Assembly (NCBI RefSeq): GCF_000340565.2
Contig: NZ_CP007203.1
Span: forward strand, 4,986,747-5,050,746
Source of the DNA: Nodularia spumigena CCY9414
GTDB lineage: Bacteria; Cyanobacteriota; Cyanobacteriia; Cyanobacteriales; Nostocaceae
DNA length: 64,000 nt
Reading direction: 5' to 3'
The notes under the pieces: generated by a model
What the model was told of the DNA's origin: nothing
The model's database searches: none
What the model saw: the letters and a program-made list of their open reading frames with translations, nothing else
Part shown: positions 10,901 to 21,900 of the stretch, piece by piece
How positions within the stretch are numbered: the first letter of the stretch is position 1
Layout of the letters: each line of letters begins with the position of its first letter
Program-made: the position numbers and the translations under genes

Positions 10901-11157
10901 AAGTGGGAATTAACGATAACTTTTTTGAACTAGGAGGACATTCCTTACTTGCTACTCAAGCTATTTCTCGTTTAAGAGAAGTTTTTTCTCTAGATTTTCC
11001 TCTGCGTTATTTATTTGAAAATCCAACTATTGCTGAACTTGCCCAGAAAGTTATTGAACAACAAATTGAGCAAGCTGAAAATGATGAACTAGCCAGGATT
11101 TTAGCAGAAGTAGATCAATTATCAGAAGAGGAGGTAACACAACAATTACTTTTATAA
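7930..11157 (+). CDS. aptB: Anabaenopeptin synthetase, module 3 (C-A-PCP)
   Basis: 1075 residues; start supported by AGAGG a few bases upstream of the ATG. The condensation domain opens with LSPMQQGMLFH, typical of D-Cys/L-type (DCL) domains that accept a D-configured donor, which fits the epimerase ending the previous protein; its active site is HHHLLFDG near residue 140. Adenylation core TSGTTGTPKG lies near 612 and the carrier GGHSL near 1001. The pocket reads about DMWFMGGVIK, unlike the usual Val/Ile codes, and the A5 core is GYGPCEC instead of the usual YGPTE. It should add residue 3 of the peptide (commonly Val or Ile in anabaenopeptins), but the substrate is uncertain here. It lies 77 bases after aptA and is probably cotranscribed. 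Confidence 0.92.
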   Translation: MQSIEDLYELSPMQQGMLFHTLYAPESEVYFEQLLCILSGELNFPAFQKAWEQVVARHSILRSSFFWEEIEKPLQMVSKQVDLPWEKMDWRHLTSDEQQKNLDNFLVSDRYKGFELNQVPLMRFTIIQLTENTYQFIWSHHHLLFDGWSMQIILKEVFALYEANQRGEHLRLSPVRPYKEYIEWLQQQDIEKAKQFWQQTLKGFETPTLIGNREQRTGNSSKGIYQEKRFQLSQTITEKLQAAARQHHLTLNNLVQGAWGLLISRYSGEKDVVFGATVSGRQPVIENIESMVGLLINTIPTLVKIDNQKEILSWLQELQTQAVEQEQYSYFPLAEIQQFSDILPGMPLFESLLVFENYPVDSSKQDTQKTLEISHLSCFERTNYPLTIVINPGSQLGGRFVYDTSCFDEPRISRIIGHFQTLLTSFSENLQQNISQISLLSAEEEQELILLENHQNQDNINYQCVHILFEKQVQKTPDKIAVVYKQEHLTYRQLNNRANQLANYLKSLGVKPETTVGICVERSLEMVVGILAILKAGGAYVSLDPAYPRERLAFMLEDVQTPIVLTQTHLQNILPLNHQTVVNLDIDREIIAQYPQDNLPNEVNAENLAFIIYTSGTTGTPKGTEILHRSIIGLMLGVDYIHFDAEQIFLQHSSNSWDMLAWELWTPLIYGGRCVLYPEKIPTPEGLSQIIKEQGVNILFLTTALFNLMIDTMAEGLLEIKQLMFGGESVSVPHVRRALELLPGTKILHGYGPCECTVITSCYTVPQQLPENINSIPIGKPIGDRTVYILDNNLQRVPIGVIGELYVGGASVARGYSNQPKLTREKFIPNPFIEGDILYKTGDLVRRLPDGNLEFIGRIDNQVKIRGFRIELAEIEAVLIQYPDIKQAVVMAREDEPGQKLLVAYLVAQNNVLTPSSLRNFLKSKLPDYMIPAAFVFLENLPLTPNGKINRRALPIPDHTQRNLEIDFVPPSTDTEKELADIWTEVLKLKQVGINDNFFELGGHSLLATQAISRLREVFSLDFPLRYLFENPTIAELAQKVIEQQIEQAENDELARILAEVDQLSEEEVTQQLLL

Positions 11158-11278
11158 AAATTTTTCAAACGTATTTTGATAGAGAAATCACTATAAATTA
11201 ATGAAAGATTACCTCTCTTAATCTCTGTGTTCTCTGTGTCTCTGTGGTTAGATAAAAAATAAATTTCACAAAAATATT

Positions 11279-14200
11279 ATGAGCGATTTACTAAAACGTC
11301 TTGAAAACCTATCACCAGAAAAACGAGAATTAGTTTTACAAAAACTAAAAAAGCAACAACAAACCCCACTCCTCAAACCAGTATCACGGGAAAACCCCCT
11401 TCCCCTATCCTTTGCACAACAAAGATTGTGGTTTCTTGACCAACTAGAAGGCGAAAATTGTGTTTATAATGTCTCGTTTTTCTGGCAAATTAACGGATTT
11501 CTGAATATCAGTGCTTTAGAAAAAGCGATCGCAGAAATTGTCCAACGTCATGAGGTCATACGTACTAGCTTCAGTGTTGTTGATGAGTCGCCGATACAGG
11601 TAATTAATGCTCATCCGCAACTGAAGATGCAAGTATTAGATTGGCGACAATTGACAGCAGAAGACCAATTAAGCAAGACGCAGCATTTAGCGAAAGAAGA
11701 ATTACAACAGCCATTTGATTTATCAAACCCTCCTTTATTGCGGGTAAAATTGTTACAACTGGCTGATAAATCCCATCTGCTGTTGCTGGTTATCCATCAT
11801 ATTGTTTGTGATGGCTGGTCAATGGACATTTTTCGTCGGGAATTGTTTACTCTTTATACCGCTTTCTGTGCTGAAGAAACATCTCCTTTACCGTCATTAT
11901 CGCTACAATATGCCGATTTTGCCCATTGGCAAAGACAATGGTTACAGGGAGAGGTACTGCAAAATCAACTCAATTACTGGCAAAAACAATTAGCTGATGT
12001 TCCACCTTTATTAGAATTACCCACAGATCAACCACGTCCATCAGTGCAAAGCTTCAAGGGACGTAGTGAGTTTTTACAACTTGATCTGGATTTAATACAG
12101 AAATTAAAACGTTTAAGTCAGGAGTCAGGGACTACCCTGTTTATGACTTTACTGACAGCTTTCACACTGTTATTGTCGCGCTACAGTGGACAAGATGATA
12201 TTGTTGTTGGTTCGGCGATCGCTAATCGCAACCGTCGTGAAACTGAATCACTAATTGGCTTTTTTGTTAATACTTTAGCTTTGCGTACCAACTTACAAGG
12301 AAATCCCACTTTCTTAGAATTACTGGAACGAGTGAAGCAAGTAACTCTGGATGCTTATGATCATCAAGATTTACCCTTTGAAAAACTGATTGATGAATTA
12401 GGCTTAGAGCGATCGCTTTCTCATCATCCCCTGTTTCAAGTTGCTTTTAGCTTGCAAAGTGGAAATCAAGAAAAATTAGAAATTCCTGGATTAACTTGGA
12501 CTCGTTTTGAGTGGGAAAACACCACAACGCTGTTTGATTTGTCCCTAATTTTCCGTGAAACATCCCAAGGTTTAACAGGAGAATGGGAATATGCAACCGA
12601 TTTATTTGAGGCTCAAACTATCCAACGAATGACAGGACATCTTCAAGTTCTGCTCAAGGGAATTGTTGATAATCCGAACCAACGAATCAATACTCTATCC
12701 TTGCTGACAGAGGATGAATTTCAGCAACTACAAATTTGGAATCAAACTCAAACAGAATATCTCCACAATCAAACTTTAGTTGACTTATTTGAAACACAAG
12801 TTGCTAAAAATCCTCATAATATCGCTGTAGTTTTTGAGTCTCAACAGCTAACTTATCAACAATTGAATCAAAAAGCCAATCAATTAGCTCATTATTTAAT
12901 TGAAAATTTTCAAATTCAGCCAGACACCTTAATTGGTATCTCTGTTGAACGCTCTTTAGAAATGATTATTGGTGTCCTTGGGATTACTAAAGCCGGTGGT
13001 GCTTATGTACCGATTGACCCCAATTATCCCCCGGAACGGATTCGCTTCATGTTAGAAGATTCAGGGATATCGGTTTTATTAACCCAAAGTTTTCTCCAAG
13101 AAAAATTACCTATAAGTGAACTAAAACACCAAATCATTTGTTTAGATGAAGAAGCTTTTACTGAACAATTAATAGATAATCCCAATCCTAAAAGTACACC
13201 TGACAATTTAGCTTATGTCATTTATACTTCTGGTTCAACAGGACAACCTAAAGGGGTGATGATTGAACATAAAGCAATTGTCAATTTAGCTTTAGCCTGG
13301 ACTGAAACTTTTCAAGTTCAACACCACAGCCGTTGGATTCAGTTTGGTTCTTTTAGTTTCGATTTGTCTATTGGTGAAATTGCCACTACTCTGTCTGCCG
13401 GTGCTTGTTTATATCTAGCCCAGAAAGAAACTCTGTTACCTAGTCAAGCCTTGGTGGACTTGTTAGCTGAACACAAAATTTCCCATTTTGCATTACCTCC
13501 TTCCGCCTTAGCTGTATTACCTCAAGCGACCTTACCTGATTTGCAAGCCTTAATCATTGGTGGTGAAGCTTGTGCAGCAGAATTGGTAGAACAGTGGGGA
13601 ACAACAAGAAGTTTCTTCAACTGCTATGGTCCGACGGAATCAACGGTTATTGCCAGTATATTTCGTTGTGAACCGAATGGGAAAAAGCCCTCCATTGGTC
13701 AACCTATAGCTAACAACAGTATTTACATTTTAGATCCTCACAATCAACCATTACCTCCTGGCATTCCTGGGGAATTGTGTATTGCGGGAGTAGGTTTAGC
13801 ACGGGGTTATCTCAACCGTCCTGAAACTACGTCCGAAAAATTTATGGAAATTGATTTATTCGGTAAAGTTGAGCGCATTTATAAAACTGGTGATTTAGCC
13901 AGATGGTGTGCTGACGGCAATTTAGAATACCTGGGGCGCATTGATGAGCAGGTTAAATTACGGGGCTTTAGAATTGAACTTGGTGAAATTGAATCGCTTT
14001 TATTACAACATTCATTAGTTAAAGAAGCTGTTGTAATTCTATATGAAACTGATAGTAATCCTCGGTTAGTAGCTTATGTCACGCAGGCAGAAAAATCAGT
14101 CACTTTAGGGATTGAAATTAAAGAGTATCTGAAAAATCGCTTACCCAATTATATGATTCCTAGCCAGATTATGGTTCTGGAACAATTACCTTTAACTGCT

Positions 14201-17200
14201 AACGGTAAACTAGATCGCCGAGGATTACCAGCACCAAATACAGCCGCTGCCAGTGATTTGGAAATACCAGTAACTCCCACAGAAGAAATACTGGCTAGTT
14301 TATGGCAAGGGTTATTAAAAATTCAGTCTGTTGGTCGCTCTGACAACTTCTTTGAACTGGGAGGACATTCCCTGTTAGCAACTCAATTAATTGCTCGAAT
14401 TCGTGATAGTTTTGGGGTAGAATTGCCTGTCCGCAAAGTATTTGAGCAAAGCATTTTGTCTGAGTTGGCGCGGGAAATTAACAAAGCTTCTGCGAGTGTT
14501 GCCTTACCTCCTATCCTACCCCAGTCAGAAAATCAACCTAAAACTCTTTCCTTTGCCCAATCAAGACTTTGGTTTATCGCTCAACTGGAAGGAAAAGGAA
14601 CTTCTGCTACTTATAATATGCCGGTCGCATTTCAATTGGACGGCAACCTCAATGTAGAGGCTCTGAGGCAGAGTTTAACTTATTTGCTAGAACGGCATAC
14701 AAGTTTACGCACTTATTTCCCTGCCTTGGAGGGAGAACCACAAGTAGTAGTTAAAAATATAGAAGATATAGAAGTATTAGAAATTGCCAACTTACAGGGA
14801 CTCAATCCCCAAACGCAAGCGGAAACTGTACAAAGGTTAGCCGATAACCATGCTCAAGAACCCTTTGACTTAAATACTGGTCCTCTGTTCACAGCTAAAC
14901 TACTGCAACTGGGACAACATCAACATTTCCTGCTGATTAATATGCACCACATTATCAGCGATGGTTGGTCTATGGGTGTGTTTAAACGAGAATGGGAAAA
15001 GGCTTATACTGCTTATGCTGCGGATTCTGCTCCGAACTTGTCACTCATGCCGATTCAGTATAGTGATTATGCAGCTTGGCAACGTAGTTGGTTACAAGGG
15101 GAAATTTTAGCAAGCCAGGAAAATTATTGGAAACAACAACTAGGTGATGCGCCCCGTGTGCTGGAATTACCTACTGATCATCCCCGGCCAGCACAACAAA
15201 GTTATCAAGGTGAACACGAGGAATATTGTTTAAGCAAGGAACTGACACAAAAACTCAAAATCGTGAGTCAACAAAACGGGGTGAGTTTGTTTATGACCCT
15301 GTTGACAGCTTTGAGTATCTTACTATCTCGTTACAGCCGCCAAGAAGACTTATGTATCGGGAGTGCGATCGCTAATCGCACCCATAGCTACACAGAAGGG
15401 TTAATCGGCTTTTTTGTCAATACCTTAGTATTGCGGAGCAAAATCAAGCCAGAGCAAAGCTTTAGTGAGTTACTGCAACAAACTCGTCAAACTTGCTTAG
15501 ATGCTTATGCTCATCAAGACATTCCCTTTGAGTATCTGGTAGAAAAACTACAACCAGAGCGCAGCCTCAGCCGTAATCCCCTCTGTCAAGTGATGATAGC
15601 CTTGCAAAACACCGAAGGCGCAGGGACGAATGTTAGTTTACCAGGGCTTGATATTCAATCCTTCGAGCAAAGTTTCCCATTTGCTAAGTTTGACCTGGGA
15701 CTAGATATTCGGGAAAATAACAACCAATTAAACTGTGTGTGGGAATATGCCACCGACTTATTTGAAGCAGACACAATTAAGCGGATAGCGAGACACTTTG
15801 AAGTCTTGCTGACAGCAATTACCCAAAATCCCCAACAGCCTATCAGTACGCTGCCATTAATCACAACAGCAGAAATCCAACAATTGCAAGCTGGGAATCA
15901 AACTGACACCGATTACCCTCAAGACCAAACACTGGTGACTTTGTTTGAACAACAAGCAGCAAAAACCCCTGATAATATTGCATTAGTGTTTGCAGACCGC
16001 AGCCTGACTTATCAACAACTGAATCAAAAAGCTAATCAACTAGCTCATTATCTCATTCAAAATTTCCAAATTCAGCCAGACACATTAATTGGTATCTGTG
16101 TGGAACGGTCATTGGAAATGATTATTGGTCTACTCGGTATCCTCAAAGCCGGTGGAGCTTATGTACCGATTGATCCCAATTATCCCCAAGAACGGATTGG
16201 GTTCATGTTAGCAGATTGTGGGACATCGGTATTATTAACCCAAACTTCCCTCAAACACCAATTACCGACAACTCAACTAGAACATCCACCTCAAGTAATT
16301 TGTTTGGATGAGGAAACTTTCAGTTCGCAGTTAACCAATAATCCCAGTTCCCAAAGTACGCCTGATAATTTAGCTTATGTCATCTACACCTCTGGTTCGA
16401 CAGGACAACCTAAAGGGGTAATGATTGAACATCGCGCCATTGTCAATTTAAGTTTGGTTTGGGCGCAGACTTTTCAAGTTAAAAACCACAGCCGTTTACT
16501 TCAGTTTGGTTCTTTTAGTTTTGATTTGTCCATTGGTGAAATTGCTACTAGTTTGATCACGGGCGCTTGCTTGTGTTTGGGCGATCAAGAAACTTTGTTA
16601 CCTAGTCAAAGCCTAGTTGACTTTTTAACTGAACACAAAATTACTCACAGTTTTCTTTCTCCTTCAGCTTTATCTGTCTTACCAAAAGTGAGTTTACCGG
16701 ATTTGCAATGCCTCAGCGTTGGTGGAGAGGCTTGTACTGCTGAATTAGTTAGCCAATGGGGAACAGAACAAAGCTTATATAATTGCTACGGTCCGACAGA
16801 AACCACCGTGACTGCGGCCTTAGCTCTTTGTCAACCCAATGGCAAAAAACCGCCTATCGGTAAACCATTATCTAATCTTCGCATCTATATTTTAGATACC
16901 GACTATCAACCATTACCCCCTGGTATTCCTGGTGAGTTGTGTATTGCTGGTGTTGGTTTAGCCAGAGGTTATCTCAACCGTCCTGAATTAACCGCCGAAA
17001 AGTTCATTGAAATTGAGTTATTCGGTAAAGTTGAGCGAATTTATAAAACAGGTGATTTAGCGCGTTGGCTACCTGACGGCAATTTAGAATACTTAGGTCG
17101 GATCGATCATCAGGTCAAACTGCGTGGTTTTCGGATTGAATTAAGTGAAATTGAAGCCTCATTACTCAAACATCCAAAAATTCAGGAAGCAGTTGTCATT

Positions 17201-18955
17201 GTTAGGGAAGAAACTGACCTTGATAAACGTCTGGTAGGTTATATTGTCCCAACAGCAACAGAAGATAGCACAAACCCAGATGAATTGGTGGAATTGTGGG
17301 AACACCTGTTTAATGATAACTACTCTGGGCAACAAACCCCAACCGATGACCCAACCCTGAATATAGTTGGTTGGAATGATAGCTACACAGCACAACCCAT
17401 TCCCCCAGCAGCAATGCAAGAATGGCGAGATACAACCGTTGATAGAATTCTGGAACTTCGACCCGAAAGAGTTTGGGAAATCGGTTGCGGTTCAGGGATG
17501 TTATTATTTAAAGTCGCACCCCATTGTCAGCATTATTTCGGTACAGATTTTGCTCCAGAGGCTTTGCAGTACATAGCACAACATCTAGAACAGCAGTCTC
17601 TCCAGGAGAAAGTTACCTTAAAAACTAGTGCAGCCCACCAGTTTGATGGTATTGAAACCAATGCTTATGACTTGGTAATCATCAATTCTGTGATTCAGTA
17701 TTTTCCTTCTTTGGATTACTTGTTGTCAGTCATCGAAGGGGCGATCAAAACTGTAAGTAATCAGGGAAAAATCTTCATGGGAGATGTGCGAAATCTCCAT
17801 TTATTGGAGGCTTTCCATACCGCAGTTGAGTTTTATCGTGCTGCTGATGATTTATCAATTCAGGATTTACGCCAACAGATTCAAAAAAGCATTCGCACCG
17901 AAGAAGAATTACTGATTGACCCTGATTTCTTTATCGCCCTCAAACAAAGATTTCCTCGGATTAGTCATGTACAAATTCAATTGAAACGGGGCTACAGTCA
18001 TACGGAAATGAGTCGTTTTCGTTATGACGTTGTTTTACATTTAGATCAGGTAGATACTCCCCTGACACAACCTGAATGGTTAGATTGGCAAGAGCATCAG
18101 TTGAATCGGGAAACAATCGAGAGAATTTTAATAACCGAGCAACCAGATTTACTAGGCATTAAAGATATTCCTAATGCGCGTCTAACCTCAGAAATGGCAT
18201 TGTTAGAACAAATTCCTCAATTAGATGGTACTGTTACAGATTTAAAAGCGGCAATTGCCCAAGCCACATCAGGGATAGAACCCGAAGCATTCCGAACTTT
18301 AGCACCAGATTTGCCCTATACGGCTTTTATTCAATATAGCTCTACAGGATTTTCTGGTTACGATGTTGTTTTTCAACGGAATATCCCCGAAGAGGTGACA
18401 ACACCACGATTTGCGACCAAAGGTAATTGGCGGTTGAAACCTTGGCAACATTACGCCAACCAACCTTTGCAATATCGTACCAATCAAGTTGATCCAGCTT
18501 TATTAGCAGAATGGCGGGATTTTCTGGGCAAAACTCTGCCTGATTATATGATTCCCAGCCATTTTGTTGTTTTGGAAAAACTACCACTGACACCAAATGG
18601 TAAAGTAGACCGCAAAGCTTTACCTGCAACCGATACAGCAGTTGCAGCCACAGACATTGAATTACCTGTAACAGGGACAGAAAAATTGCTGGCTCAACTA
18701 TGGGCAAAGTTACTGAAATATGAAGCGATTTCCAGACAAGATAACTTCTTCAACTTAGGAGGACATTCTTTATTAGCTACCCAACTGTGCTACCGCATCC
18801 GCGACACTTTCAAAGTAGAGATTCCACTGCGTCAAGTATTTGAGTCTCCCACTCTCATTGACTTAGCAAATTATATAGATAGCTGCATTTGGGTTAATTC
18901 CACAACCACAGATATACAACCTTTAAACTCAGATGAAGAGGAAATTGAACTATGA
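11279..18955 (+). CDS. aptC: Anabaenopeptin synthetase, modules 4-5 with N-methyltransferase
   Basis: 2558 residues. Order: condensation (HHIVCDG), adenylation, carrier (GGHSL near 1026), condensation (HHIISDG near 1222), adenylation split by an N-methyltransferase (WEIGCGSG near 2064, followed by FGTDFAPEAL), carrier near 2492. Pocket residues read as DLGAIGCVIK for module 4 and DLGFSGCVTK for module 5; the second is very close to the homotyrosine-type code known from cyanobacterial synthetases, and the first shares its D-L-G...G-C-V frame. I infer a homoaromatic-like residue at position 4 and an N-methylated homoaromatic residue at position 5. The two adenylation domains share long near-identical stretches (for example FSFDLSIGEIAT), suggesting module duplication. 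The stop overlaps the next start by four bases. Confidence 0.93.
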   Translation: MSDLLKRLENLSPEKRELVLQKLKKQQQTPLLKPVSRENPLPLSFAQQRLWFLDQLEGENCVYNVSFFWQINGFLNISALEKAIAEIVQRHEVIRTSFSVVDESPIQVINAHPQLKMQVLDWRQLTAEDQLSKTQHLAKEELQQPFDLSNPPLLRVKLLQLADKSHLLLLVIHHIVCDGWSMDIFRRELFTLYTAFCAEETSPLPSLSLQYADFAHWQRQWLQGEVLQNQLNYWQKQLADVPPLLELPTDQPRPSVQSFKGRSEFLQLDLDLIQKLKRLSQESGTTLFMTLLTAFTLLLSRYSGQDDIVVGSAIANRNRRETESLIGFFVNTLALRTNLQGNPTFLELLERVKQVTLDAYDHQDLPFEKLIDELGLERSLSHHPLFQVAFSLQSGNQEKLEIPGLTWTRFEWENTTTLFDLSLIFRETSQGLTGEWEYATDLFEAQTIQRMTGHLQVLLKGIVDNPNQRINTLSLLTEDEFQQLQIWNQTQTEYLHNQTLVDLFETQVAKNPHNIAVVFESQQLTYQQLNQKANQLAHYLIENFQIQPDTLIGISVERSLEMIIGVLGITKAGGAYVPIDPNYPPERIRFMLEDSGISVLLTQSFLQEKLPISELKHQIICLDEEAFTEQLIDNPNPKSTPDNLAYVIYTSGSTGQPKGVMIEHKAIVNLALAWTETFQVQHHSRWIQFGSFSFDLSIGEIATTLSAGACLYLAQKETLLPSQALVDLLAEHKISHFALPPSALAVLPQATLPDLQALIIGGEACAAELVEQWGTTRSFFNCYGPTESTVIASIFRCEPNGKKPSIGQPIANNSIYILDPHNQPLPPGIPGELCIAGVGLARGYLNRPETTSEKFMEIDLFGKVERIYKTGDLARWCADGNLEYLGRIDEQVKLRGFRIELGEIESLLLQHSLVKEAVVILYETDSNPRLVAYVTQAEKSVTLGIEIKEYLKNRLPNYMIPSQIMVLEQLPLTANGKLDRRGLPAPNTAAASDLEIPVTPTEEILASLWQGLLKIQSVGRSDNFFELGGHSLLATQLIARIRDSFGVELPVRKVFEQSILSELAREINKASASVALPPILPQSENQPKTLSFAQSRLWFIAQLEGKGTSATYNMPVAFQLDGNLNVEALRQSLTYLLERHTSLRTYFPALEGEPQVVVKNIEDIEVLEIANLQGLNPQTQAETVQRLADNHAQEPFDLNTGPLFTAKLLQLGQHQHFLLINMHHIISDGWSMGVFKREWEKAYTAYAADSAPNLSLMPIQYSDYAAWQRSWLQGEILASQENYWKQQLGDAPRVLELPTDHPRPAQQSYQGEHEEYCLSKELTQKLKIVSQQNGVSLFMTLLTALSILLSRYSRQEDLCIGSAIANRTHSYTEGLIGFFVNTLVLRSKIKPEQSFSELLQQTRQTCLDAYAHQDIPFEYLVEKLQPERSLSRNPLCQVMIALQNTEGAGTNVSLPGLDIQSFEQSFPFAKFDLGLDIRENNNQLNCVWEYATDLFEADTIKRIARHFEVLLTAITQNPQQPISTLPLITTAEIQQLQAGNQTDTDYPQDQTLVTLFEQQAAKTPDNIALVFADRSLTYQQLNQKANQLAHYLIQNFQIQPDTLIGICVERSLEMIIGLLGILKAGGAYVPIDPNYPQERIGFMLADCGTSVLLTQTSLKHQLPTTQLEHPPQVICLDEETFSSQLTNNPSSQSTPDNLAYVIYTSGSTGQPKGVMIEHRAIVNLSLVWAQTFQVKNHSRLLQFGSFSFDLSIGEIATSLITGACLCLGDQETLLPSQSLVDFLTEHKITHSFLSPSALSVLPKVSLPDLQCLSVGGEACTAELVSQWGTEQSLYNCYGPTETTVTAALALCQPNGKKPPIGKPLSNLRIYILDTDYQPLPPGIPGELCIAGVGLARGYLNRPELTAEKFIEIELFGKVERIYKTGDLARWLPDGNLEYLGRIDHQVKLRGFRIELSEIEASLLKHPKIQEAVVIVREETDLDKRLVGYIVPTATEDSTNPDELVELWEHLFNDNYSGQQTPTDDPTLNIVGWNDSYTAQPIPPAAMQEWRDTTVDRILELRPERVWEIGCGSGMLLFKVAPHCQHYFGTDFAPEALQYIAQHLEQQSLQEKVTLKTSAAHQFDGIETNAYDLVIINSVIQYFPSLDYLLSVIEGAIKTVSNQGKIFMGDVRNLHLLEAFHTAVEFYRAADDLSIQDLRQQIQKSIRTEEELLIDPDFFIALKQRFPRISHVQIQLKRGYSHTEMSRFRYDVVLHLDQVDTPLTQPEWLDWQEHQLNRETIERILITEQPDLLGIKDIPNARLTSEMALLEQIPQLDGTVTDLKAAIAQATSGIEPEAFRTLAPDLPYTAFIQYSSTGFSGYDVVFQRNIPEEVTTPRFATKGNWRLKPWQHYANQPLQYRTNQVDPALLAEWRDFLGKTLPDYMIPSHFVVLEKLPLTPNGKVDRKALPATDTAVAATDIELPVTGTEKLLAQLWAKLLKYEAISRQDNFFNLGGHSLLATQLCYRIRDTFKVEIPLRQVFESPTLIDLANYIDSCIWVNSTTTDIQPLNSDEEEIEL

Positions 18956-21900
18956 CTATAACACAAAATCAGCAAGTAGTTTCTTTAATGCTTCGTTTGC
19001 AGAACATGGGCTGCCGAATTTGGGCTGAAGATGATAAGTTACGGATTCGTACTAGCAAAAACGCCCTCACTGCCGAACTCAAGCAGGAAATTCAACATAA
19101 CAAAGCAGATATTCTCGCTTTTTTGAAAGCTGCTAAGACACAAGCTGTTTCCGCAGAAGAAATTCCGGCTTTAAGTCCTGACTCTCCCAAGCTTCTTTCC
19201 TTTGCTCAACAACGCCTCTGGCTATTAGCACAACTGCAAGGGTCATCAGCCGCTTACAATATGCCGATTGCTTTACAACTGAACGGCAATCTGAATATTG
19301 ATGCCCTGCACTCTAGTTTGGCTTATCTGCTCAATCGGCACGAGAGTCTCAGGATGTATTTTCCCACAGTGGCAGGAGAACCCCAAATTGCATTTCTTAA
19401 TTTAGACGAAATCGAAGTTTTAACTGTACAAGACTGCCGGGAAGAAGCAGGGGAGAAATTTTTACAATGCCCAAATATCCAAGATTTAATTGATGCTCAT
19501 GCACAAGAACACTTTGACTTAAATATTGGACTTTTGTTTAAAGCCAAACTGCTGCAATTACAGGATCAGAAATCTGTGTTGGTGATTAATATGCACCATA
19601 TTATCAGTGATGGCTGGTCAATGGGGGTATTTGTGCGGGAGTTACGGCAAGCTTATACAGCTTATTCTCAAGGTCAGACCCCAAACCTTTCTCCCTTACA
19701 TATTCAATACAGCGACTATGCAACTTGGCAACGCAACTGGTTACAAGGGGAGGTATTAGAAAACCAGATTAATTACTGGAAACATCAACTTAACGATGCT
19801 TCCCCATTACTGGAATTACCTACCGATTATCCCCGTCCAGCACAAAAAAGCTACCAAGGCGATCGCTATCTCTACTCTCTCTCTCCAGAATTAAGTGCCG
19901 CTGTTAATGCTTTTAGCCAACAACAAGGCGTAAGTCTATTTATGACTTTGTTGGCTACTTTAAGTATTTTGCTGTCTCGTTACAGTCGCCAAGAGGATCT
20001 CTGTATTGGTTCTCCCATAGCCAACCGCACCCATAGCCAAACTGAAGCATTGATTGGCTTTTTTGTCAATACATTGGTTATGCGTCAGCAAATTAAACCA
20101 GAGCAAAGTTTTATCGAGTTCCTGCAACAAACTCGCCAAACTTGTTTAGATGCTTACGCTCATCAAGATATCCCCTTTGAGGTTCTGGTAGAAAAGTTAC
20201 AACCAGAACGCAGCATGAGTTATAACCCTTTATTCCAGGTAATGTTTGCGCTGGAGAATAATGAAAGTCCAGATTTGAGTTTACCAGGATTAGAGATTCA
20301 ATGGCTGGGAGTCAAGGGTGCGATCGCTAAGTTTGACTTAACACTGCTGGTGATGGAATATGACAACCAGTTAAATTGCTCTTGGGAATACGCTACCGAC
20401 TTATTTGAAAAGAGTAGTATCCAACGGATGGCGGAACAGTTTGAAGTTCTTCTGAAGGGAATTATTGACAATCCGAACCAAGCGATTAATACTCTTCCTT
20501 TGATGACAGCAGCCGAACTCCTACAACTCCAACGCTGGAATCAAAATCAAGCCGATTATCCTGAAGATCAAACTTTAGTTGACTTATTTGAACAACAAGT
20601 TGAAAAAAATCCTGATCATATCGCTTTAGTCTTTGAATCTCAACAGCTAACTTATCAACAACTAAATCAAAAAGCGAACCAACTAGCTCATTATTTAATT
20701 CAAAATTACCCGATTCAGCCAGACACTTTAGTGGGTATCTGTGTTGAACGGTCTTTAGAAATGATTATTGGTGTACTCGGTGTCCTTAAAGCTGGTGGTG
20801 CTTATGTACCGATTGACCCTAATTATCCCCAAGAACGAATTAAGTTCTTGTTAGAAGATTCTGGGGTATCAGTATTATTAACCCAAAGTTTTATATTAGA
20901 GCAATTGCCCATCACAGAACAGAAATACCAAGCCATTTGTTTAGATAAAGAAGCTTTTGCTGAAGAATTAACTGATAATCCCAGTCCCAAAATTACGCCT
21001 GAGAATTTAGCTTATGTGATCTATACTTCTGGTTCGACGGGACGACCTAAGGGGGTAATGATTGAACATGGAGGACTGGTCAATCTGACTTTGGCAGTTA
21101 ATCAAGTTTTGCAAATTCAGCCCCAAAGCCGGTTGCTTCAGTTTGCTTCTTTCAGTTTTGATGTTTCAATTTGGGAATTTGCTCCTGTCCTTGCTGCGGG
21201 AGCTTGTTTGTATCTTGCTAAAAAAGAAACCTTATTACCCAATCAAGACTTAGTAAACTTTTTAACGAATCATAAAATTTCCCACGCAACCTTACCTCCT
21301 TCAGTCTTATCCCTACTACCCCAAGCACCCTTCCCGGATTGGCAAATCATCATTGCTACAGGTGAAGCTTGCCCAACAGAATTAGTGACCCGCTGGGCAA
21401 AGGGAAGGCAGTTTTTTAATGCCTACGGTCCCACAGAATCTACGATTTGTACAAGTATTGCTCTTTGTCAACCCAATGGCAAAAAACCGCCCATTGGTAA
21501 ACCTTGGCCTAATATCCAAATCTATATTTTAGATGCTCATCATCAACCGTTACCCCCAGGAATACCAGGAGAATTGTGTATTGCCGGAGTTGGTTTAGCA
21601 CGGGGTTATCTCAATCGTCCTGAATTAACCGCCGAAAAGTTTATTGAAGTGGAATTATTCGGTAAAGTTAAGCGAATTTACAAAACAGGTGATTTAGCAA
21701 GATGGGGTATTGATGGCAACCTGGAATACCTGGGGCGCATTGACGAGCAAGTTAAATTACGGGGATTTAGAATTGAACTCGGTGAAATTGAATCACAATT
21801 ATTACAACATCCATCAGTTAAAGAAGCTGTTGTAATTTTATATAAAACTGAGAGCAACCAAAGTTTAATTGCTTATGTAACGGGAATTACCCATGATTTA

